Shown: positions 1-6,979 of the stretch, piece after piece
How the letters are laid out: each line of letters opens with the position of its first letter
How positions within the stretch are numbered: position 1 is the first letter of the stretch
NCBI GenBank assembly: GCA_021786215.1
Contig: JAJYNT010000306.1
Location: 1 to 7,920, forward strand
DNA: 7,920 nucleotides
Direction of reading: 5' to 3'
Source of the DNA: Chloroflexota bacterium
Lineage (GTDB): Bacteria; Chloroflexota; UBA6077
Translations under genes and position numbers: made by a program
Notes under the pieces: generated by a model
The model's input: only the letters and a program-made list of their open reading frames with translations
Databases searched by the model: none
Told to the model about the DNA's origin: nothing

Positions 1-941
1 AAGCCGGTGACGTAGTCTACCGGGGGCTGCCCATCGGGCGTGTATCGGGGGGTGTGGAACAGCTGCCCGTCCAGCAGCAGGAATCCTCGGGCGGTTCGCT
101 CTGCCTGGAGCGCCACCAGCTTCACCGGATCGGTCTGGCCCAGGTAGGGCTGAGCCTGATGGAAAATGGATACCGAGTCAACCCGTGTGTTGGAGTAGTC
201 CCAATTGGCGAGCAATTGGATCCCCTGTGGGAGAAACAGCAGGACGGCCACGACCACCATCAAGAGGTATCCGGAAAGGATAGCCCGCCAACGATCCCCG
301 TTGAGTAGGAGACCGAACGGAAGAAACAGGATCAGCGCCACCACCATAGCCCTGCCGGAGTAGTAGCCGTACAGGGTAAGAGCCAGGCTAACTCCCGCCA
401 GAATGTAGAGGTACAGTCTCTGACGATCGATCGCCTCCCGCAGCAACCAGGCTGTCCAGAGGCCGAAGAGAACCACGTGAATATTGGACCAGGCAGTCCG
501 AGAGAAATTCAGATACCAGAGGCTGGTGGAAAGCAGCAGTGTGGCCAGCAACGCCGGCAACGGACTGACAGCCCTTCGGGCCAAGAGATAGAAGGGGACC
601 AGTGCGAGGGTGCTGGTCGCCACCGCGGCCATCCTCATCCCGACGACCGAGAACCCAAACAATCGCACGAACCCCGCCATGATGTAGACGTTCAAAGCGG
701 GCAGTTGGGTCCAATCGAAGCCAATCAACCCCGGTCCGGTGCCGGCCAGGATGTGATAGACGTCCACCATATTGTCGGCCTCGTCCGGCATGACATTGGT
801 GGGAATCCGATCCAGCAATGCCAGGCGGGCCAACAATGCGACGATCAGCACCAGAAGGAGCGGGAGCAGTTCGCCCGCCTCGAGCCCCCGGGATGGCACC
901 TCTCGCTTCTGGGGCGAAAGCCAGCTGCTGGCGATCTTCAA
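1..941 (-). CDS. GT39/PMT_2-like membrane glycosyltransferase, N-terminal part (C-terminus beyond left edge)
   Basis: This frame stays open from a TTG at 941 to the window edge, giving 313 residues. No ATG-started ORF describes it; I translated it by hand. It starts with a polar cytoplasmic stretch, then a hydrophobic helix at about 25-43, then the loop motif PDEAD at 52-56. An Asp-Glu pair in the first outside loop is typical of GT39 (protein O-mannosyltransferase/ArnT-type) enzymes, where the Asp is the likely catalytic base. Further family-like blocks are NFSRTAW at 145-151 and GYYSGR at 192-197, set among many hydrophobic helices. Family members transfer a sugar from a polyprenyl-phosphate donor outside the cytoplasmic membrane; donor and acceptor here are unknown. 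The TTG start is chosen because an in-frame TGA lies just upstream and a purine-rich GGAGAGGG sits 6 bases before it; a GTG at codon 15 is the alternative. It follows mnmG by 53 bp and is probably read from the same transcript. The family assignment is fairly sure, the exact start less so. Confidence 0.82.
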   Translation of the reverse strand, partial: MKIASSWLSPQKREVPSRGLEAGELLPLLLVLIVALLARLALLDRIPTNVMPDEADNMVDVYHILAGTGPGLIGFDWTQLPALNVYIMAGFVRLFGFSVVGMRMAAVATSTLALVPFYLLARRAVSPLPALLATLLLSTSLWYLNFSRTAWSNIHVVLFGLWTAWLLREAIDRQRLYLYILAGVSLALTLYGYYSGRAMVVALILFLPFGLLLNGDRWRAILSGYLLMVVVAVLLFLPQGIQLLANWDYSNTRVDSVSIFHQAQPYLGQTDPVKLVALQAERTARGFLLLDGQLFHTPRYTPDGQPPVDYVTG

Positions 942-947
942 GCTTAG

Positions 948-955
948 CCCTCTCC
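948..955 (-). promoter_or_regulatory. Ribosome binding site supporting a TTG start
   Basis: The minus strand reads GGAGAGGG, six bases upstream of the TTG at 941-939. It is the best Shine-Dalgarno-like stretch near the beginning of the open frame, and it decides for TTG over the later in-frame GTG. Confidence 0.6.
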
Positions 956-962
956 ACCTTCA

Positions 963-978
963 CGGGCCTGTTGGCCCG
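963..978 (-). other. Stem-loop between mnmG and the GT39-like gene
   Basis: CGGGCC and GGCCCG form a perfect 6-bp GC stem closed by a 4-base loop, extendable by a G-U pair. It begins 16 bases after the mnmG stop and ends just upstream of the next ribosome binding site. No run of U follows, so it is not a normal intrinsic terminator. It could protect the upstream mRNA's 3' end or modulate translation of the downstream gene. The structure is seen directly; the role is inference. Confidence 0.5.
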
Positions 979-994
979 CTCGCGCCTCCCCCTC

Positions 995-2980
995 TCAAAG
1001 GGATGAGGACAAACCGTTCCGCCTCTTTCTCTCCAGGGCAACCAACAGCACCGACACATCAGCGGGGGTCACCCCGCTGATCCGCGACGCCATTCCAACC
1101 GTCGCCGGCTGGAAGCTGGCCAGCTTCTCTCGTGCCTCTCGCCGCAAGCCAGCCACCTCACCATAGTCCATTCCGTCGGGTATGGCCAGATGCTCCAGCC
1201 TGGACGATCGCTCGACCTGTGCCTCTTGCTTTCTGATATAGGCCTCGTACTTGACGCGGACCTCCACCTGCTCCACCACATCCTCCTGCAATCCATCGGC
1301 CATGCCAAGGGCACGAGAGAGAAGGCTGTAGTCCATTTCAGGGCGACATAGGAGGGCACTCGCCGACATGGTCTTAGAGATACTCTCCACCCCGAACCGC
1401 TCCAACCGCTCATTAAACTCTAGCGATGGTATAAGCCAGGTCCGGTTCAGTCGCTCCGTTTCGCGATTCACCCTATCGTACTTCTCCATTGTGCGACGGT
1501 AGCGCTCCTCGTCCACCAGACCCAGTCGGTGGCCGATGGGAGTCAGCCGTTCGTCAGCGTTGTCCTGACGAAGCAGCAGCCGATGCTCGGCGCGAGAGCT
1601 CAGTAATCGATAGGGCTCAAGGATCTCACGCGTAACCAGATCATCCACCATGACACCAATATATGCTTGCGACCGATCTAGCAGCAGAGGAGCTTCTCCT
1701 ACCACTGCCAGCGCCGCGTTTATCCCCGCCAGAATACCTTGGCCGGCGGCCTCTTCGTAGCCGGAGGTCCCGTTGATCTGCCCCGCGAAGAACAGCCCGG
1801 CAACCCGTTTGGTCTCCAACCAGGCCGTGATCTGGCTGGGAGGAACGTAGTCGTACTCAATAGCATAGCCTACCCGCATGATCTCCGCTCGGGCCAGAGC
1901 GGGGATAGCCCTCAACATCTCAACCTGCACGTCTTCAGGCAGGCTGGTGTTGGCCCCCTGTACATACACCTCTCCGGTCTCCCAACCCTCAGGCTCCAGA
2001 AACAGTTGGTGCCGCTCCTTATGAGCGAACCGAACGATTTTGTCCTCTATCGATGGACAATAGCGTGGTCCGATGCCCTCTATGAGACCGTTGAACAGCG
2101 GTGCCCGATCGAGGTTCGCCCGAATGATCTGATGAGTCTCATGAGTGGTGTAGACCAGGTAGCAGGGCAGCTGAGGTCTCCACGGGCTCGCCTCCCCTCG
2201 AGGATAGGCCGGATGTGGCTCAGGGAAGGACTGCCGATCCGCCGCCTGTGATGGCCAGTAGCTGAAGTGAAGAGGGATCTGGCTCCCTGGCACCAACTCC
2301 GTCCGGGAGAAGTCTATGGAGCGCACGTCTATCCGTGGGGGGGTGCCCGTCTTCAGTCGGCCGAGCTGAAAACCCAACTCCCGCAGGCCGCGGGGCAGTT
2401 CTGTTGCGGCCGCCTCTCCCGACCGTCCAGCGGTTTGGGCCACGTTCCCAACGATGACTCGACCTGCCAACGAGGTGCCGGTGGTGAGGACAACCGTCCT
2501 CGCGAGGTATCGTCGACCCAGGTCCGTAACCACCCCACGGACGCGATGGCGCTGGCTGCTCAGCCGCGGCCCATCCGTCATACCATCGACTGATTCCACG
2601 AGGAGCCCTGTCACCATGCCCTGCTTCAACCGCAGTCCCGGTTGCTGCTCCAGGGCGCGTTTCATCCTCAGACGATAAGCAGCCTTGTCGGCTTGGGCAC
2701 GGAGAGCCTGAACAGCCGGGCCCTTGCCCGTATTCAGAGTGCGAATGTGGATGAAGGTATCGTCGATCGCCCTGGCCATCTCGCCGCCGAGGGCGTCGAT
2801 CTCCCGCACAAGGTTGCCCTTGGCAGGGCCACCGATCGAGGGATTGCAGGGCATCAAACCGATGGTATCGAGATTCATGGTGAGGATCAGGGTACGCCGG
2901 CCCATCCGCGCGGCCGCCAACGCGGCCTCGCAGCCGGCATGTCCCGCCCCCACTACAATCACGTCGTAACGGTCTTCCAT
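995..2980 (-). CDS. mnmG: tRNA uridine-5-carboxymethylaminomethyl modification enzyme MnmG (GidA)
   Basis: MnmG is the FAD-binding subunit that, with the GTPase MnmE, installs the aminomethyl or carboxymethylaminomethyl group at C5 of wobble uridine 34 in certain tRNAs, using methylenetetrahydrofolate. The 661-residue protein is full length and ends at a TGA. The Rossmann FAD motif GAGHAG is at 11-16. The family block MPCNPSIGGP contains Cys45 and RYCPSIED contains Cys308, matching the two conserved cysteines known as Cys47 and Cys277 in E. coli. Other hallmarks are LNTGKGPAVQALRAQ (82-96), GRLKTGTPPR (207-216), FFAGQINGTSGYEEAAGQG, SSRAEHRLLLRQDNAD and the C-terminal ASRISGVTPADVS. The larger spacing between the cysteines reflects inserts of roughly 30 residues in all. 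An in-frame start 16 codons upstream is possible, but MEDRYDVIVVG is where the family normally begins. No mnmE, rsmG or parAB lies beside it in the window. Confidence 0.98.
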   Translation of the reverse strand: MEDRYDVIVVGAGHAGCEAALAAARMGRRTLILTMNLDTIGLMPCNPSIGGPAKGNLVREIDALGGEMARAIDDTFIHIRTLNTGKGPAVQALRAQADKAAYRLRMKRALEQQPGLRLKQGMVTGLLVESVDGMTDGPRLSSQRHRVRGVVTDLGRRYLARTVVLTTGTSLAGRVIVGNVAQTAGRSGEAAATELPRGLRELGFQLGRLKTGTPPRIDVRSIDFSRTELVPGSQIPLHFSYWPSQAADRQSFPEPHPAYPRGEASPWRPQLPCYLVYTTHETHQIIRANLDRAPLFNGLIEGIGPRYCPSIEDKIVRFAHKERHQLFLEPEGWETGEVYVQGANTSLPEDVQVEMLRAIPALARAEIMRVGYAIEYDYVPPSQITAWLETKRVAGLFFAGQINGTSGYEEAAGQGILAGINAALAVVGEAPLLLDRSQAYIGVMVDDLVTREILEPYRLLSSRAEHRLLLRQDNADERLTPIGHRLGLVDEERYRRTMEKYDRVNRETERLNRTWLIPSLEFNERLERFGVESISKTMSASALLCRPEMDYSLLSRALGMADGLQEDVVEQVEVRVKYEAYIRKQEAQVERSSRLEHLAIPDGMDYGEVAGLRREAREKLASFQPATVGMASRISGVTPADVSVLLVALERKRRNGLSSSL

Positions 2981-2987
2981 GCTATTG

Positions 2988-3017
2988 AGTGTACCAAGTT
3001 GGGAGGAAGAGCGGCAA
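2988..3017 (-). promoter_or_regulatory. Candidate promoter of mnmG, possibly giving a leaderless mRNA
   Basis: On the minus strand, TTGCCG (3017-3012) is followed after 18 bases by TACACT (2993-2988), preceded by TGG, so the latter reads as an extended -10 (TGnTA...T). Each hexamer matches the sigma-70 consensus at 4 of 6 positions. The -10 ends only 7 bases before the ATG at 2980, so transcription would start at or next to the A of the start codon. I see no Shine-Dalgarno sequence in front of that ATG, which fits a leaderless message. It lies in the 102-bp gap after the upstream gene. Sequence matches are seen; function is inferred. Confidence 0.4.
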
Positions 3018-3082
3018 ACATACGGCATGGAGAGACCAGGCAGGGCGCGAGATGCGGACCCAGTGCGAGTGCGCGATCCTCG

Positions 3083-4318
3083 CTAGCTCGGTTGCGCCAC
3101 CCGCTCGGTTCTCGCACCCTGCAGAAGCAGGATCGCCATCGCGATGACGAGCAGGGGCATAGACAGCCACCGAATTCGAACGAATACCCAGGCCACCGAC
3201 GCCAGAATATAGCCGGCAAGCAATACCAAGCGCAGGGCGGAATCCATTCCCCGTCCCTTTACAATGGTGGGCAGCAGGTAACTGAGCGGGGCGAAAAGCA
3301 ACACCAGCCCGTGGAAATGGCTGTGGGGGCTGGCAACCAGCGTAGCGATCACCGCCACCAGCATCTGTCGCGAGAAGCGTTCGGAAAGGGGATCCCATTC
3401 CCCGCGCCACGCCAGCAGAGAGAGCAGTACTGTCAGGCCTCCCAACGCAAGGACCAGCAGCGAGCCCGCTACGTCGGGCATATGTGGGTCAAGATTCACC
3501 AGAAAGGCTCTCCAGTTCACCATCGCCTGCGGGTTGACCGACCAGTCCCCGAATGAGCCCAACTCCTTTAGAAGCGCCATGTACCTCACCGCACCGGTGA
3601 AGCCCACCATGGCTACGGAGAGGATCAGCACCACAAGCCCGGCAGCCACCATTCCTGCAAACTCCCTCCATCGGCCCTTCACGAGAAAAACGAGCAGGAA
3701 GACCACGCCATACTGCGGTTTCGTCCACAGTGCACCCAATAGGAGGCCTGCCACAAGTGGCCGATCGGACCTCAGTGCCCAGATGGCGAGACTGAGCGCC
3801 AGCAGGAACAGCGCATAGACCTGGCCTTCGTACAGGGTGCTAGTGACCGCCCCAAAGGCCAGCATCAGAACGGCCCATGCGCGAGCAAAGGGTTGCCCGC
3901 GCAGAGACAGGGCGATGGCCAACGCAAAGGCACCGTAGTTGAGGACCCACCAGATGAGATAGGCCTGGGGTACCGTGAACAGAGTCAATGGCAGGTAGGG
4001 AAGCGCCATAGGGGGCAGGCTGATGTAGGGAAGATACTCACGACCAAGAGGGACCTTCTCCGTTGCCGCATAGGAGGGCCGGAGATTCGATCTGAAGAGC
4101 TGCTGAGCGTCCAGATCGAACATCTCCGCGCCGTGACCATCCCTCACCAGGTATCCCCCGGTCCAAAAGGAGATGAAGTCCACTCTGTAGGGGAGCTGCG
4201 GCCAACTCGTGAGGGCCACGTAGCCGATCAGAATAATGCCCGCAACCCAGCCTGCGGTCGCGAGCAGCGCCAACCGACGGATGGTTCGATCTGGAGGACT
4301 AGCAGACAAGGGATTCAT
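3083..4318 (-). CDS. DUF2029/GT87-like polytopic membrane glycosyltransferase, paralogue 3
   Basis: This is a 411-residue membrane protein, a normal length for the family, with a helix at about 16-36 and many more up to the C-terminus. Characterised GT87 members such as mycobacterial PimE use polyprenyl-phosphate-mannose outside the membrane; the sugar used here is unknown. Blocks shared with the two paralogues are DFISFWTG (47-54, Asp47 being the candidate catalytic acidic residue), GQ (165-166), KPQY (200-203), KGRWRE (214-219), VNWR (267-270), WRGEWDP (304-310) and PHSHFHG (331-337). The start is the ATG at 4318, which overlaps the preceding gene's TAA by one base (TAATG), with GGGGAGG 11 bases upstream. 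The frame is open 82 codons further upstream, but that part lies inside the preceding gene and does not look like protein of this family. Compared with the paralogues it is the most divergent, with a shorter loop before the NWR block. The membrane-protein call is sure; the enzymatic role is inferred. Confidence 0.88.
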   Translation of the reverse strand: MNPLSASPPDRTIRRLALLATAGWVAGIILIGYVALTSWPQLPYRVDFISFWTGGYLVRDGHGAEMFDLDAQQLFRSNLRPSYAATEKVPLGREYLPYISLPPMALPYLPLTLFTVPQAYLIWWVLNYGAFALAIALSLRGQPFARAWAVLMLAFGAVTSTLYEGQVYALFLLALSLAIWALRSDRPLVAGLLLGALWTKPQYGVVFLLVFLVKGRWREFAGMVAAGLVVLILSVAMVGFTGAVRYMALLKELGSFGDWSVNPQAMVNWRAFLVNLDPHMPDVAGSLLVLALGGLTVLLSLLAWRGEWDPLSERFSRQMLVAVIATLVASPHSHFHGLVLLFAPLSYLLPTIVKGRGMDSALRLVLLAGYILASVAWVFVRIRWLSMPLLVIAMAILLLQGARTERVAQPS

Positions 4319-5622
4319 TACCACATCATCCTCCCCAGCAGCATCGCGCCGGGCAAGCAGATGGCCACTGAGATCAAGCTCAACACGGCAACGGACCGCG
4401 TGGACACGAGAGAGGCACCCAAGGCCGTCGCCACCAGCAGCGGCACTGTTATGTCCAGAGTGTAGCGGGGGCCATACTCCACCCAGCCGGTCCCCATCAG
4501 GAACAACGCCGGCAGCAAACCGACGACACACGAAACAGCTAGAGCCCAGCCATGCCGTCCCCACCAGCGATAGATCCCGGGAATGGCCAGCAGGAACAGT
4601 GGGCTCATCAGGAAAAGGCTTCCGCCCATCCAGAAATCGACGTCAGGTTGCGGGCCAAATATGGCCAGAGGAGGAAAACCCACGAAGGTATAGAACAGGT
4701 TGACAGGCAGGTAGTGAAGACTGAAGGCACCATATCTGTGGAAGTCGGCTTCAAATCGCCCGGCCATCTGGTGGTAGGCCAGCCCGAAGTCGAGAACGTT
4801 GCCAAATCTGAGGTAGTTATAGCCCAACTGCAAGCCGACCGCCATCGCCACGGGGGCGAGTCCTTTGAGAGCAATCTTGACCAGGGCCAACCGATCAGAA
4901 CGGTTGCGCGTTGTCCACAGATGCCAGGCAACCCACCCAGCGGCTAGAATAGCGCTGTTCCGGCTAAGGAAAGCACAACCGACCAATGCGCCCGTCACTA
5001 GAGGCGCCCATCGCTGCGGCAACCGCAGAGCAGCCAGATATGCCGAACAGATCAGAGCGAAGGCAACCACCAGTCCCGTGTTCCACACACGCCCGTATGG
5101 GGCTAAAGTCACGTGGACCGTGCCAAAGGCGAAGAAGGCCGTCAGCCAAGCCCGCTTCTCCAGAGGCAAGTTAACCACCTTCTGCACGTCCAACTCTCTC
5201 AGTAGTCGAGAAACCAATGCCACATTTAGAGCCGCCACCAGCAGGGTGATCAGGGTGTCGCTGATGCCTGTACCGAAAGCGCGCACAAACGGCATGAACA
5301 GAAGAGCAGGAAAAGGCGGCCAGTACAAGAAGTAGTGGCCCTGATATAGGCTCAAGTCGTGGGTGCTAGGGGGAATGACTGCCAACGCCGACTGGCCACG
5401 CAAGAAGGCGCCGGCAAGATAGACATAGTAAGCATTCTTGGTCTGACCGAGACCGTACGGACCGAATAGAAGAGCGACAAGGGCATAGCCGAAAGCGGAA
5501 ACTGCACCCGCTCTTCCGGCCGAGCCCCAAACTGCCAGCGCGAAGCGCGGTAGATCCAAATGGATTGCTCTGGATGTTCTTCGTTCCGATGCGGTCAGAG
5601 AAGTATCAAGGATAGAAGTCAC
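4318..5622 (-). CDS. Polytopic membrane protein, putative GT-C-type glycosyltransferase
   Basis: The 434-residue protein has a polar N-terminus (about 1-25), a helix near 38-55 and roughly ten or more hydrophobic segments. Blocks that recall bacterial GT39-like membrane proteins are NAYYVYLAGAFLRG (63-76), a region with HDLSLYQGHYFLYWPPFPALL (88-108), NYLRFGNVLDFG (269-280) and WVEYGPRYTLD (380-390) near the C-terminus. It lacks the DFxSFWTG, KPQY and PHSHFHG blocks of its neighbours, so it is a different family. The start is a GTG at 5622 with GGGAGGT nine bases upstream; the GTG gives the polar N-terminus expected. It sits 7 bp after one GT87-like gene and overlaps the next by one base, so it is surely co-transcribed and probably works in the same glycan or glycolipid pathway. 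No catalytic residue can be assigned with confidence, and a role as a transporter or other membrane enzyme is not excluded. Confidence 0.82.
   Translation of the reverse strand: MTSILDTSLTASERRTSRAIHLDLPRFALAVWGSAGRAGAVSAFGYALVALLFGPYGLGQTKNAYYVYLAGAFLRGQSALAVIPPSTHDLSLYQGHYFLYWPPFPALLFMPFVRAFGTGISDTLITLLVAALNVALVSRLLRELDVQKVVNLPLEKRAWLTAFFAFGTVHVTLAPYGRVWNTGLVVAFALICSAYLAALRLPQRWAPLVTGALVGCAFLSRNSAILAAGWVAWHLWTTRNRSDRLALVKIALKGLAPVAMAVGLQLGYNYLRFGNVLDFGLAYHQMAGRFEADFHRYGAFSLHYLPVNLFYTFVGFPPLAIFGPQPDVDFWMGGSLFLMSPLFLLAIPGIYRWWGRHGWALAVSCVVGLLPALFLMGTGWVEYGPRYTLDITVPLLVATALGASLVSTRSVAVLSLISVAICLPGAMLLGRMMW
4330..4336 (-). promoter_or_regulatory. Ribosome binding site of the third GT87-like gene
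   Basis: GGGGAGG sits 11 bases before the ATG at 4318, inside the last codons of the preceding gene. With the TAATG junction it argues for translational coupling and against a start further upstream. Confidence 0.6.
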
Positions 5623-5629
5623 CGACCAT

Positions 5630-6928
5630 CTACCTCCCAGGCACGGCCCTGAACCTGCTTAGGCGCAACCGCGTCAACACGGATTCTTTCGCGTCGCCAC
5701 CCTCCATCCTCAACTCGCGAACCCCACGGGGGTATCCCCAACATTGAGCGATCAGGACTAGCATCGCTGCCATGAGGAATGGCATCATCAGCCACCGCTG
5801 GTGTTCCATGGGCCACAGGACGTAGCACAGCAGATCTCCGACCACCAGGAAAGGTTGCCAGAAGCGCGTCAACCGAGCGCCTGGCATCGGCCTCGACACG
5901 GCCAGCCCAAGAGGAGCCAGCAGCAACACCAATCCGTGGAAGTGGCTGTGAGGGATAGCCAGCAGAGTGGCCACGACCGTTGCCAGCATCTGGCGAGGGA
6001 AACGAGAAGAAGACGGATCCCAATCACCTCTCCAGGCGAGCAACGAGACCAACGCAGTCACGAGTCCCAGTACCACCATCAGGACGGAGCCTGTGGCTTC
6101 TGGGACACTAGGCCACAGGTTGATCAAGAGCCCCCGCCAGTTGATCATGATTTCAGGTAGGATGAACGAGGAGACGGGAGGACGGAACTCCCCTATCCGG
6201 CGCAAGACCTCTGCATATATGATCACACCCTCAGGCCTCACTATGACAAGAGACAAAGCGGCGAAAACTAGCCCAGTAACGGCCATCCCGCCTAGTTCAC
6301 GCCACCGACCTTTGATCAGGAAGATCAAGGGGAAAAGCACGGCATACTGAGGCTTCAGCCAGAGGAAACCCAGCAGCACTCCTCCCAGGAATGGTTTTCC
6401 CCGACTTAAGAGCAGCAGACTTAAGCTGAGGGCCAGCAGGAACAAGGCATCCACCTGGCCCCATATCAAGTTATCCGCTATAGGGCCAATGGTAATCATC
6501 AAAATGGCTACGGATCGAGCGTCACGGAGGCCCCTGAGCGGAAGAGCGATCGCAGCAATGAAAGCACCGAGGCTAACTGCCGACCACAATAGGTAACCCA
6601 GTGGGATCGGCAACCAGGTCAGTGGCACGAAGATCAATGCCAGCGGCGGCGGGGTATGGTATGGATCCAACCAGTTGACGAGTTTAGTCGGATCGATGGT
6701 AGTAGTCATGCTGAGTACCTTCCATTCGAGGGCGTGCTGGGTACCCATGTCATATAGAGCCGGACCAACGCCATCTCGAATCAAGGATGCTCCGGTCCAG
6801 AAAGATAGAAAGTCGGTGGCCAGCGGAGTGTCCGGCCAGAACGACCTCACATCGTAGAGGGCCAATGCCATCAGGATAGTCCACGCCGTGACGGCCGCGA
6901 CGACAAACATCCGACCTTTTCGCATCAC
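5630..6928 (-). CDS. DUF2029/GT87-like polytopic membrane glycosyltransferase, paralogue 2
   Basis: This is a complete 432-residue membrane protein: a basic N-terminus (MRKGR), a first helix at about 7-25, an outside loop carrying DFLSFWTG (39-46) and RDG, then a series of helices. Family blocks are GQVDALFLLAL (157-167), KPQY (192-195), KGRWRE (206-211), MINWR (261-265), WRGDWDP (299-305) and PHSHFHG (326-332). Asp39 is the counterpart of the candidate catalytic aspartate. The last 35 or so residues are rich in Arg and likely cytoplasmic. The start is either the GTG at 6928, with AGGAAG seven bases upstream, or the adjacent ATG at 6925; the two differ by one residue. It is closer to the partial gene at the right edge than to the one at 3083-4318, sharing for example RIGEF, LNLWPS or its variant INLWPS, and SSxRFPRQM. 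The role is inferred as sugar transfer from a lipid-linked donor outside the membrane; the substrate is unknown. Confidence 0.88.
   Translation of the reverse strand: MMRKGRMFVVAAVTAWTILMALALYDVRSFWPDTPLATDFLSFWTGASLIRDGVGPALYDMGTQHALEWKVLSMTTTIDPTKLVNWLDPYHTPPPLALIFVPLTWLPIPLGYLLWSAVSLGAFIAAIALPLRGLRDARSVAILMITIGPIADNLIWGQVDALFLLALSLSLLLLSRGKPFLGGVLLGFLWLKPQYAVLFPLIFLIKGRWRELGGMAVTGLVFAALSLVIVRPEGVIIYAEVLRRIGEFRPPVSSFILPEIMINWRGLLINLWPSVPEATGSVLMVVLGLVTALVSLLAWRGDWDPSSSRFPRQMLATVVATLLAIPHSHFHGLVLLLAPLGLAVSRPMPGARLTRFWQPFLVVGDLLCYVLWPMEHQRWLMMPFLMAAMLVLIAQCWGYPRGVRELRMEGGDAKESVLTRLRLSRFRAVPGR
5632..5638 (-). promoter_or_regulatory. Ribosome binding site embedded in the end of the preceding gene
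   Basis: GGGAGGT lies nine bases before the GTG at 5622. It is formed by the final Gly-Arg codons and the first base of the TAG stop of the upstream gene, which favours reinitiation by ribosomes finishing that gene and supports the GTG start. Confidence 0.7.
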
Positions 6929-6935
6929 TCTGGTG

Positions 6936-6941
6936 CTTCCT
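6936..6941 (-). promoter_or_regulatory. Ribosome binding site near alternative GTG/ATG starts
   Basis: AGGAAG lies seven bases before the GTG at 6928 and ten before the ATG at 6925. The spacing slightly favours GTG, but the codons are adjacent and both may be used. The 51-bp gap here shows no convincing promoter or terminator. Confidence 0.4.
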
Positions 6942-6979
6942 ACCGTGTACCTCTCCCGAGGAGAACAACGAACTCAATC

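Noticed and set aside
388..1059. Minus-strand open frame of 223 codons
   Set aside because: It overlaps the mnmG end and the GT39-like gene in another frame; its Arg/Gly-rich sequence has no membrane helices, whereas the overlapping frame from 941 has clear ones and family motifs.
2981..3028. Sixteen-codon N-terminal extension of MnmG
   Set aside because: The family normally starts at the residue before the first beta strand of the FAD fold, and no ribosome binding site precedes the upstream start.
3065..3083. Possible terminator after the third GT87-like gene (5-bp stem GCGAG/CTCGC with a 9-base loop)
   Set aside because: The stem is short, overlaps the stop codon and has no following U-run, so it is not supported as an intrinsic terminator.
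2642..3556. Plus-strand open frame of 304 codons across the mnmG 5' part and the GT87-like gene end
   Set aside because: It is antisense to clearly coding sequence, rich in Gln, Arg and His, has no family resemblance and crosses two genes and their gap. It is a reading-frame shadow.
4319..4564. Upstream extension of the GT87-like gene by 82 codons
   Set aside because: It lies entirely within the preceding gene and does not resemble protein of this family; the ATG at 4318 has a ribosome binding site and a coupled stop/start.
3893..4703. Plus-strand open frames of 155-190 codons
   Set aside because: They are antisense to two well-supported membrane-protein genes, with no recognisable motifs; expected in GC-rich coding DNA.
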